Positions 1 to 11,700 of a stretch of DNA of 64,000 nt are shown here, in pieces (within the stretch, counting starts at the first letter, position 1; every line of letters begins with the position of its first letter). The notes beneath the pieces were generated by a model. The model was not told the origin of the DNA and did no database searches. It worked only from the letters and a program-made list of their open reading frames with translations. The stretch covers positions 4,069,001 to 4,133,000 of the forward strand of contig NC_091933.1 of assembly GCF_041260155.1 (NCBI RefSeq), written 5' to 3'. Position numbers and translations under genes: made by a program. The DNA comes from Ptychodera flava. Lineage: Eukaryota > Hemichordata > Enteropneusta > Ptychoderidae.

Positions 1-1472
1 GCATGAGGGATGTATTTCATTTTCTTTGGAGTTTCCATCGAAGGTAGATCACTTGTTTCAGCTGGAAAAATAATATTTATCACTACCATGAAACAGATGT
101 GAAAAATAAAATAGCGAGCATATTCTTTTAGCGAGCATATTCTTTCCCTACTGTTTAAGTTTAACAAAACCAGAACTAGCTATGCCTATAGTACCCTATT
201 ATTTGTTGTTAATGAGAAAATGAGGTGAAAGAATTAGCATAAATTTCAATAATTCTTCCTCAGCTCAATTCCAAAAATTGAACTGTTTTTTATGGTTGAT
301 GCCAATAGTTTGATAACAGAATACTATCATCTCAAATTTACACATATGATATCAATAAATGTGTAGAATCAGAAGTTAAATTCTAAGTTGCTGATTATTT
401 TCTTGACAATATCAATTGTGTGAATTGTTTGCATATTTCAAAATCTAGATTAAGAACATTTTGGATATTAAAAGGCTAGATAGGTATCCTTGTAGATTTG
501 GCGATAAACGAACACTCCTATTGAGCAAAACACCTGAGCAACAAATAACTCAACAGCAAAGTTGATAAACTGTTATCACAAATATGACCATCATAATTAT
601 ATTAAATAAATCAATTAATGAAAAAAATAAAATATCTGTCAGTTAAAGTGGAAAATAGCACTAACTCTAAAAATGGATGAGTTGCTATAAATAAATACCC
701 ACACTACGGTATACAGTGATATATTAGTAATGTTAATTCCTTCAGCTATGACACTTCTGTCTACAGGGCACTGGGTCATAAGCCTAAATGTTTTGACCTG
801 TACTTTTTAACAACATGTTTTGTTACTCTGTGTTTTAGTCCTATCTGTCAATCTTTGTGTCTATATGTCAAAAGGTGAATCCCACAATCAGGCGAAGGTT
901 TTAACTGTAATTAAACCAATCCTTTATTTGAAACTTTTTTTATTACAATTTAGTTACAGTTTTCAAACTGAGTTGGCAACTTTTTAACTTATTGAGGAAA
1001 TTTAGTGAGATCGTCAAACAAAAGATTTTCAAAAATGACCTCTTGCCAATATAGAGATTCTAAAGAAATTTGATAACATGTGATAAATAAAGTCAGCATA
1101 TTATATCATTAATAAAAAGTACATCAAAACTTTTATAATTGATTTGATATATTCATTTTAAAATATATTAGGAAGTGCATCATCAATTTCAAAAAATGAC
1201 AAGAACTGAAGAAGTGTACTGTGACCTGCTTTTCAATAATTTCATGATTGTATTTTTGTATCAAACTAGAGCTTTGCATAGCCGTACAGTACAGAGTTTA
1301 CAATTGACTTTTTGAGCAAAGATGATGTGCATTGAACAGTTACTTGGACATATCTTTAATTACAATAAAGTACCAACTTTTTCAGTTATCACTTCTGCAG
1401 CTCTATAAGCGGTATGCATTGTTTCTTTTGTTTTACATGCAGGTTAGATAATTCTAGTTACTTTTTCAATTT
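1..1472. other. AT-rich non-coding stretch, no gene recognised
   Basis: No recognisable protein, RNA gene or clear transposon end is visible here. A minus-strand AATAAA lies at 925-930 and could serve the possible last exon of the zinc-finger gene, whose stop would be near 1473. The stretch is probably 3' untranslated or intergenic sequence. Confidence 0.4.
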
Positions 1473-3421
1473 CTAAGATATCATTTTGCTCCATTGAACT
1501 GTGATAGTGACATCTTGCCGTGAGTATGCACTTTCTTCTTGCAGTATGACCTGAATTGTATCTTGGCCAGGGACCTTATCAATGACAATGAAATTACCAT
1601 GAAAATGAAATTGAAACTTCAGCAATGCTGAGGACTTCCAGTTATCACATTCAGGTTCAGGTCAGAAAGAAGGAACATGTATTATCAACCTAACTGACAA
1701 CAATTAGGAAAATTTTGGATACTATGAATAAACATGAACAGTTGTGTGGATACCTAAAAGTTTCAGGTAGGTGAAATACAATGAAAATTGTTTATCATTT
1801 GAAATAACTATGTTTCTCTACAGAATACCTCTTGCAAAATACAGTTCCCTAAAATATGGTCAAACTCAGCCAAAACAAATAGCATGTGTACATTACGATT
1901 AGAATGTGTAAGACAGGTAAAGATTCTCCGATACTAGGATGGATTGTATGTGACAGGTATAATAAACCTCTTGATAAGTGCTGACATACTGAGATAAAGG
2001 TATCAGAGTAATGAATTTCAGTTGTAGGTAAATTGCATTCATAGTGGGAAGTATTGTACCAAAAAACAGTATAGATAAACAAAGACTTCAAATATTTCAA
2101 AAAACAGTAGCAGACATGACATTAAAAAATATACTTACACAAGTGTGACAACTTGACTATACCTTAAACATACTTTAAAATTTAACGTAAGGACAAAAAT
2201 TATTGTTGTGATTTGATAATGTATTACATCACTTGTGCAGCAAGTCACCCTTTGTTTTGACTGTATTTTGACTTGTAAACTATTGATTTGAATGCCTTAA
2301 CTGCAAACCAATTGAAAAGGTCACAGTACAGGTTGTTTCTACTGTTTTTGTATTGGAAAATGGATGGTGTGTCTCTGTACTTGCCATGATAAAAGTGAAC
2401 AGTCCACAACGCCACAGTAGTAAATTTTGAATTTGTGATGTTAGTATACAAGCTGCATATTGGCTACTCATATGCCTGTTGCTTCACATTGCATTGTCTA
2501 TGTTTATCTTCAAATGCTTTCCTATATAAAAATAAATCTCCTTACTAAGTTACTAAACTCTGTATTGAACCCAAGCCATGACAAGACTTGTAATGTTAAT
2601 TGATGATTACAGTTGTGATATGCACTGTGAGTACAAGAGGTCACACTATCGATTAGAGGCTGTAGAAAGGTCACACAGTATCATTTATCAAGATCTAATT
2701 ATCCTTGTACAGATACACTTCACTTTGTGACTTTTGTGTTGCAATTGATAACTACTGTTACCTCCACTTAATGTGGCAAAGTTTGCCTCCTATTAACGGA
2801 TTATCCAAGACTTTATCTTCAATTATTATAGAGTTTTTTGTGTTCATCCATTGATTTTAAACTATTATCCCCATTAACTCTGTGACTTCTCTAGCTGTTA
2901 TCTAGGCACCAGTTTGCTTATTAACCAACAATATTAAAATATTTACTTTGTTTACTAATGAGCCACAGAAGCTTGTTAAATCTGTGCTATAGTTTTAGGA
3001 ATCAAATTCACCAAATTGACACAGAAATCTTGAGAAACAAAATAATTGTACACAAAATCACAAAAGGGGATCTTGATATTACCGGTTTATCAGATTGACA
3101 TTGAAACTAGCCTGAAGTGAAAGTGAAATAATTAAGTGAGAGCAATACAATTCAAAATAACTAGACCTACCCTCTGCCAATGAGATAATCAGTAATATTG
3201 CAAACCTTTTTGAAGGTTTATTACTGAAAACTATATGTTATTAAATCAGTTTGATTGTTCTTCAGATCTTTATCTGTGATAGACATTACACTGTTCATGG
3301 CCTAACACATCAAATTTTTAAGCAGTTTCTCAGCGGTTGTCATGTTCTGTTCTTTGTCAATGTTAAACAATAAAACCTCACCTTTCTCCATAATTACCTC
3401 CACTCTGGTCAGACCATCTGA
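1473..3421 (-). CDS. possible 3' exons of the zinc-finger gene (unconfirmed)
   Basis: Two short open stretches fit the splice phase of the upstream zinc-finger exons. The first is 3382-3421, with acceptor TCAG and donor GTGAGG, reading SDGLTRVEVIMEK plus one base. The second is 1473-1627, ending in TAG and containing VPGQDTIQVILQEESAYSRQ. The phases agree only if the exon before them ends at 4097 rather than 4048. I do not recognise the peptide, the acceptor at 1627 has a weak pyrimidine tract, and further exons could lie between. This is a proposal from phase and composition only; it could be chance. Confidence 0.22.
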
Positions 3422-4047
3422 CTGATTCAAAATACATTTCTAAAATCTTGCTGAATATCAACTTTTGAAATGGGGCACTAACAGCTGATAAATTGGAAAG
3501 TTTGAATGAATTTAAATGCCATAGTACCGGTCTCCAACAATGCTATTAAAGCCCTTTTACACTGAATGCCTATTCAAACACCCACAGCTATTGTTAACCT
3601 TGCAGCCACAATTCAGCTACTAACAATGGACCACAAAGAACCTTTGCATAAATATCTGCATACGTAATTTAAGTGAAACCAATAGTGGTGCTGCCAACTA
3701 TCCTGGGGTCAGTAATGTGAGGTCATCAGCATTACTATCCTAACTTCTTGAAGTGTAATGGGAGACAACATACCATGAATACAGGATGTATGATTTTTCT
3801 GTGAAACAATTATGATACTGTTTCTCAAAAGTGTAAGGCATTTCTCGAACAGCATTTTGGAAAGCAACAAGAAATATTGATAAGCATTTTCCCATTCAGG
3901 GTAAGGTCTCATTTGTTTGCTTGTTTTGGCATCTTTTACAATGAATTAAATTAGATTCTGACAAATTATCACATGTAATTTCATTATTTTATATGTACTG
4001 CTTGCATCACCATATATGAATTAAAGATGAAAGAAAACCTCTCTTAC

Positions 4048-6265
4048 CACTTTGGTTATTTGGCAAATTTCTTCCGATGATTTCTTCATAACTTACAGCT
4101 GGTTGTTCAATAATACTGATATTTCCCCCACATTTTGTCTTTTCAAGGTGGTACTTAAGGCCGTTGGCACTGAAAGAAAAATGTTATTATCAAATTTTAA
4201 CCAGGGCAGCTGAAATGAATGGTGCGCAGAGTATTAAATTTGTTCATATCATATTAATTGTTGATAGCAAGTTCTTGATGACAGATCAGCTGGTGTGTCA
4301 ATATATAAATCTACAACTTCATATATTTTATTCAGTATGCACCCCTGCAATCAAATATTTGATACAATGACCTTGACATTAAGATTAGAATTAACATGTC
4401 CACAAGTTTACATACCTGTCTTTGAGAATTTATTTATCACAATTTATATTAAACACTCTGAATTTTACTCATGTGAGGAAATGCAATTATTCTTGTATGT
4501 TGATTCTATATCAGATAACACTGCTTTATAATAACATTTAGCCAATATTTCAGAAGGAAAGAATAAAAAAGACATTAAAATAAAATTTGTTGCCATAAAC
4601 ACTAATTGAAAACATTTTTCCTTACCTTTTAAAAGTTTTCAAGCACTTGCTGCACGAATATGGCCTTGTTTCTTCGTGTGTTTTAATGTGATACCTCAGA
4701 CCAGGCGAGCTACTGAGAACTTTATCACATCCTTCTGTTGGACACTTCAAAAGTTTCTGTGTTGATGACTCTTGATTCTGTGCAAACTGGAGCATTTTTT
4801 CTGTTTTGTTGTGTGGTCTCGATTTCTGTGGCATGAATATGTGGACATAATCTCACATGAGTAAAAATTTGCTTGTATTTCATCACGGTCTGTCGAAATA
4901 TTGGTTACAGACAAACGTTCAGATTCTACTGTGGTTGCGAAATACAAACAATCGAAATACTGTTTACAGTTATCATGACTGCCCTAATTTGCTTTGTTTA
5001 CATTTCACAGACTTTCACACCTCATATCAATTGCATTTATCCAACAGCATGGCAAACCACAGTGTGATCTCCGGGTCCCTATCTCGTGAGTTTCAGTTCT
5101 GTGCGTACGTGCAGTTGACATAATACAACACAACTATTGGGAATTCAATGTTTTCTATGTAGTGGTTCTGCATTTTAAACAAATTAAAAAAAAATATTAC
5201 ACAGAATTTTTACACATGAAGGTAGCTCGCTAAAATGTCTATTATACACTGTGTAAATGTAATGACACTACCGGCGAAATATGACAGAAAACGTACGTGT
5301 ATATCTGATGAAATTCTTGCGCACTGTGCCACTTGAAGTATGACTTCGCATATCGAAGCCGGTCAACCTCGGTACGGCGCTAGGCCACAGTTTATCATGT
5401 AGCTTCTCTGATGGTCACTGTGTCTACGCAAATTGCCATTAAATTAAAAAAATATCGCCGACACGCGTAGAAAACTTTGTCATCAAAAGAAACAATATGT
5501 GTAATGTAAATGACGACTTGTTGATTTTTCGCATAATAACTAAGTTACAAGAAGTATGTTTCTAATACTTGTAACAGTTGACATTTCATAGGTTACACAA
5601 GGCTATGTAACACCAACACTAATATTACAGCTAATGAATGAACCTAACGCAACTATGATGTCATGGTGTGTTTCTTTTTAGATGTTCGAAATTGCAAGTT
5701 TTAATCTTCTGATGATGTACGTCAGCTACTGGGTCGATTTACGGAAGTAAAATAGTAAAACTAGGCTTAAATGATGGCCAATGCTGTCTCGAACGCAGCT
5801 CGTTTGCGATGAATGAAACCGCAGTCGCTGTGTTGGGTTCCGCACTTCATTCAAAACAACACCGAAAGAACACACTAAAATCATTACAAAGTGACAGAAT
5901 CAGGCAAAACGTCAGGTACATGGTGATTACTCGTGTTATAAGTGTGACGTTTAAAATATATTCGCCTCTTGTCACAACCTCCAGTACCTAATTCCCCTTA
6001 TTCAACTGCATCAATGAAATAGTAAGACTGACAGACGGCAAAATCTATCGCCGAGAGACGTAGTAATTGCGATTATTCAACTGATTGTACTGTGAAAGTC
6101 GTAATTAAGAACAACATGCATGCCAAAAAAATGCTGCTGCTTCAGAAAATTACATCAGAATTTTTGGTAATTTCTTCTGATTGAAAGCCGTTCAGCAAAC
6201 CAAAGTTTTTGAAAATTTTTCTCGAGAAAGTTTATAGGCAAAATACTTACCACAACCGACGCCAT
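4048..6265 (-). CDS. C2H2 zinc-finger protein, 5' exons
   Basis: Three exons are proposed. Exon 1 is 6251-6265 (ATG GCG TCG GTT GTG then GTAAGT), exon 2 is 4626-4825, and exon 3 runs from 4169 down to 4097 or 4048, since both positions have good GTAAG donors. Phases agree. Exon 2 carries one complete finger (CPTEGCDKVL, then GLRYHIKTH) and the start of a second (CSKCLKTF). Splicing to exon 3 completes that finger as SANGLKYHLEKTKC, giving C-C-H-C ligands. Such fingers normally bind DNA or RNA in the nucleus. An ATG at 4832-4834, in the same frame, is an alternative start if exon 1 is not used. The GLxYH spacing recalls JAZF1/ZNF512-type fingers, but I cannot name an orthologue. More exons are expected downstream, towards position 1. 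Confidence 0.6.
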
Positions 6266-7172
6266 GATGGCTATTGTTGAACGTCTGTAGGGACGCATAG
6301 TAACCGTAAATAACTCGCAAGCTTATTGGTAATTGTAGGTCACATGGCTTCGTAAAAGTAACATGATTGGTCAGTTTTTTAAAATGTTGCATACATAAGA
6401 GGACTGGCTCTTCTTTTACTTGTCAATCATACGCTGTTGTGGACAAGTATACCAAGCGGTCAGCACCCCCAAAAATGCTGCCTCGCAAAAATATTTTTCA
6501 CCCATGGCGAAACAATGTAGCTAATCGAAAGTACAGCTGACCTTCGATTTTAAATTTTCACATGATGGAAAATGATAGGTTTTTTTTCCGATTTACTTTA
6601 GATATAGGAGATATTTTCAATAATATATTTTCAACCTACTAGAGTAAAAATGGAACAGCCTTTTGATTGAGGGACTGCCTTTTTGGAGAGCGGGAACTTC
6701 CAAAAGGGGTTTCCCTGCATCCAATTTTGTTGTTCTGATCCCTCTAATTGCCCTTGAACCTGTGACAATTCACCTCAAGGGCCGAAGCAGGGACTAGTTC
6801 TGTTTGAACTATATACATAGTTCCGTTATACAAAATGGTGAGTATATATTTTCAAACTCATGCATGGTAACATAACAGGCAGGTGACTGCAACCGCAATC
6901 ATGATGTTCAGCTGTCTCGCTTCTTCTCTCATGGACTAGAGACGTTTGACATCCATGGTGCGGCCGTTCATGGCACTTCTAAACTCAGTATTAGTTATAC
7001 TATGGCGGGAAGCATACAGACTACCTCCATGCTTGTGCCTACCACGTACACCCCGCATGCGACGGCTGTAGTGGTTAACGCAATTTTGTAGTTCAATCGC
7101 AGCAAACTTACCCCTTGTCAGTGTCATCACTAAACAGTGGTGAGATGACCCCTTAGATCTCACGTGGTAGTG

Positions 7173-7329
7173 AATATATATATATATATATATCACGTGG
7201 TAGTGAATATATATATATATATATATATATGGCGGGAATATTTTAAAGCGTAGCGGGGAGAATCAAAGTGTAGCGGGGAGAGGCTAAAGCGTAGCGGGAC
7301 CGCTACGCTAAAACGGCCTGGGGAGAACA

Positions 7330-7428
<99 letters not shown>

Positions 7429-7463
7429 TGTATATATTTACCGTATATATTTACCATATATAA

Positions 7464-7500
<37 letters not shown>
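7173..7500. repeat. (TA)n microsatellite cluster
   Basis: Long alternating TA tracts occur at about 7173-7192, 7208-7230, 7332-7425 and 7467-7500. The first two are each preceded by the same CACGTGGTAGTGAA block, a short duplication. The cluster lies in the proposed first intron of CENPK. The length is likely polymorphic and may be imprecise in the assembly. Confidence 0.9.
7238..7330. repeat. GTAGCGGG short repeats with a palindrome
   Basis: Three spaced copies of a roughly 10-bp GC-rich word (AAAGCGTAGCGGG, AAAGTGTAGCGGG, AAAGCGTAGCGGG) sit between two TA tracts. The last copy runs into its own inverse (GCGTAGCGGGACCGCTACGC). It looks like the edge of a mobile or satellite element; no coding sense is seen. 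Confidence 0.5.
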
Positions 7501-7501
<1 letters not shown>

Positions 7502-8755
7502 TTGTTGTTTACAATCATAAATTTGGCAAAAATATTATGTGAAGCAGGTAAGTGTTTCTGTAATATAACCTGTAGTACTTGCAGTTTAAGTTTCATAGTG
7601 CATCTACGCACCTGATTAATGAACAAAGTCTATTGAAGAATACTGAATCCAAACTGACTGTTCATCCAATCCAATGGTTTGGTTGAATTACCAGAACCAT
7701 AGCATGTAGAAACATGGAATTATGGGGTCACAGAACAAATAAAAACCACTGTGGGGAATATATTTGCAGTACAGACATGGGCCACTGCTCATTCAATGTG
7801 ACACCAATGAAACTCACAGTTGTTGATCAAGAAAAACATGGCATGGGTTTTAATTATTACAACTAACAGTTTTACAGAGCAGGATGTTGCATCCGTTTGC
7901 ATGGTTATGTAGAAAGGTGTGATGGGAAATCTGGTAGTGTAGAGAATTACTTTGGAATCATATCACATTTATAACACCAATAAATTTAACTGTGAAGAAA
8001 ACCATAGATTAAGCTTGTCGCAAACTTGTCTATGTTAACATATTCTGTGTGAATAATTTACATTAAATGTGTGGCAGTAAGTGTCCCAAAAAATGGATTC
8101 CCTTATTTCGCAGAAAATCCTGCCATTGACTATACATACTATACACATTGCAAGTTTTAAGGTCATGGACAGTAAATGTACAATACAACTTTTGTTCTTT
8201 CATATGTATTAAAATTGAATTTCCTATACCATGAAAACAAGTACAAACTTTTTTGATTCAAATTTGTGACAACGTGTAACAAAAGTGAAGAGTGTTATAA
8301 AGTTTGTGCTCCTCATAAACTCAGAGGTTTGCCACACTAATCAGTATGGTCAATGCACGGTGCAGTGGTCTACACTGTGGTCTGCTCCTGGCAATATTTA
8401 GCTGGCATGCTGAAGGTAACTACCCCTACATGAATGAGCAGCGGCCAATATCTCTACTGCAAATATATTCCCCTCATTGTTTATATTTTTTTCTTTGATT
8501 CCATGTTTCCAAATTTCCAGGTTCCGATAACTCCGCCCAATGCATCCCAATATATCTACAAGTGCAAACGACTGCCACACAAGCATCACTGATAAAATTT
8601 GTCCAAATTTCTAGCAGCAGTACCAATTTCATGCACATGCAACTATATTTAACAACAAACCTACCGCCAAAAACCGTGCTATCATGAACATAAGAAAATG
8701 ATACTGCAGATACACTTGATAATATCTCTACTTTTTGAATGTACTACATTTTAAG

Positions 8756-11700
8756 GAGGCAGCCATCTCAGGAAGACAACAAGAAGGAATAAGAACACTG
8801 AAAGCTGACTGTCAACAGTTATGGACTGATATACATAAGGTAATTTGGCAATCAATCAATCAGGAAATCAATGAAAAAAGTGACGTAAATTAAACCTACC
8901 CAATCTCAGTATTTAAGGCAAGGTATATTCAGTGGGTGTTAATAAGATCTGCATGAAATATTCCATAAGTCTTGCAAAAAAGATAAACTTTGAATTTGTT
9001 CCCACCAGTAGGTAAATTTATAAACAGGAAGGACTTGGCTAACTAATATAGAATTTGAGGTTGAGTCTGCACTTTTAAACACCTCGGTAGTAATTGTCCT
9101 ACATTTACCAAAGGGCATCTGTTGGTTATGTATATTTTAATATTGAGTAGGAAATTCTTTAGAAAGATGATGATGAGCAAAAACCTTTTGGAGATCACAA
9201 TATTGATTAACATAGATGTTGTTGTAGGTGTACGCTTTCTGAAATCGTTGAATGTGGGAGAAAGCATCAATATTTGCATATAGATAATTCTACTGGTCAG
9301 ACATCTCTTCACAAACTTCAATGTTACATGAGATGCACTGTTTGAATGGAATTGTTTGAGAAGAGCCGGGATTTTCGAGTCTATGGCAGCATGTAGAAGT
9401 TACAACACGTCCTATTTTGTGTGTCATTGGTTATAATTTTCAAAATGCCCAGGTGAAAAGATTTGATATGAGATGTTGGGGATTACTGTACTGATAGAGA
9501 ATACTGCATAGAGGTGATGTTCAGCTGATGATGTAATACACATGTATTCATAAATGCATACTGTCAATATGTCAAGGTCATGATTTCAAAGTTGATGAAT
9601 TATTCAAAAAGCATGGTGCTACCTTTTCCTGAAAATGCATATTATAAGAAATCAGCAAAATGGGAGGTCTCTGGACTCAGAGAGTTTCTCAAAATATTCT
9701 CCAGGATTAGCTTATCAAGCTGCAATATTGCAGGCTGAATGATTTTGCATTGAAAATGTACATGTTAATGTGTTAGACATATAATATCCCATTATCGTTA
9801 CTAGTTAGATCATAGGTTCCTGAAACAAGTGAGAAATTAGCATATTGTAGAAAAGATAGTGTTAAAATGTTGTTGACTTTGATCTCTTAAAATATGTTCA
9901 CAGAAATATAATACCCTTTCCATTTTTTCTTTCTGATCTTCTAAGGTGCACCATGATGTTGTAAACAATCTGCCTATTGAAACAGATAATGGAACAAACC
10001 CAGTGAGTACATTATACTATTACCGTAAATATATCTAATATGTAATCATAAAGCTAAACTTTGTCTTTTTTGTTGATGCATAATTAAGGGCTAGTAGCTG
10101 TAACTGCTGATGGTCTTTTCACTATTTTAATTTTTTTATTGTCAAATGCAAGTTCTTGTTCTATTCCCGAAAGTATATTGAGGCAAAAACTATTTAGTTT
10201 GTCAATGCAGCCTCTTTGCGTGTAAAATGCAATATATTGTTTACATTTGAATTCTAGTCTGGACCAGAATTTACTTATCAACGATAACCATGCAGTTTAC
10301 TCATGTGCGGTACAGGCTGAGTTGGCAATCTGAATACTGTGTATCTCAACATGCTTTGGGGAGTAGAACAAGAAACTGTATTTGATATCATAAAAAATAA
10401 AATCGAGAAAAATTGTCAATCATTACAGCTACTGGCCCCTAACAGTTAGATTGTTTTCATTATTTCCTTTGCTTGAATGTATATCATTGTGATATCTTCT
10501 TCAATGCATTATTTTAATGTTACCACTCTGGACTTTAACGTTTATTTTGCCAAAAACAATACTCTTCAACATATTGTCGAGTTAATTGCATGTGGTTCCA
10601 TGGAGCATAAAGATTAACAAACATTGATGTTTTTACAGATGGTAAGGGTGTTTCAAGCAAAAGAGAGCAGAATACAAGGAGAGATTGATGTCTTCAAACA
10701 GACACCATTGAACAGTATGTATACTATACATGACTCCTACAAATAATTGTCAACGCTCTAATTGTCAAGTCCAATGAGTAATAGATGCAGTGTTGAATTT
10801 TAAAAGATTTTCTCAGTTGTCACATATGAAAGTTTTTAATGAGGGAAGGAAATCTTACGTTGTGAGGTGTTGAAAATAAAAAGGCCTAATTGATCAAAAG
10901 TGATAATGAATAGCGTAGACTGTCTTACAGGCCTGCATTGGCTACCCAGTGTGGGCTTCTCCTGCCATGATTAGTGTAGCCCAGCCCATTGAGCTGGTTT
11001 AACCAGCATGCATTCACCATGTGTTTGCCTTTCGACTGGTTTAGCTGACCTAACAGTGCAAATCAGTCTAGGTCAGAGATAAGAAACTGAAGGGCAACTA
11101 AGAGCTGTCAGAGAGTCTGTAAACAACCTTTGTTTTTCATTCTCACTCAATCAAAGCATACTATATTTCCAGACAATACTTTTGAAAATAATGAAATGGT
11201 CAACACTGCTTTAATATGACCTTGTTTCACAGACAAGGGAGGCTACAGTCTATGAATTGTAAAACATGCAAAGATACAACCCATTGAGATGACTTCAAAC
11301 TGAAGTGTCTTTCTGGTACGCATTGTTATTGATAGCATTTGATGTTGTATCTATTTTCATTCCAATCTCCTGTAGCTCTGCCATTGGATGTTGATGTATT
11401 GAAGGCAGTCTTGACAGATGAACTTCAAACCTCTCTGAAACAACTCCAGGAAACCCTCTCCAATGTGGAAGCTCAAAAGCAGGAACTCCAGGCTGACTTA
11501 AAAAAGTAATAAAGCTTGCTTGTTTTTCTTTGATTGCAATGAGGATCATCAAGATTGCATTATACATTTCATGAAAAGTAAAAATCACTCCCTATATGAT
11601 GTATGAGCTCTGTTAACATTGCCAATGATTTATAACTATACACTGTTGGTATCTGGTATCATGTCTACACCCACAAAGATTTGCAATTTTCTTTATTTTA

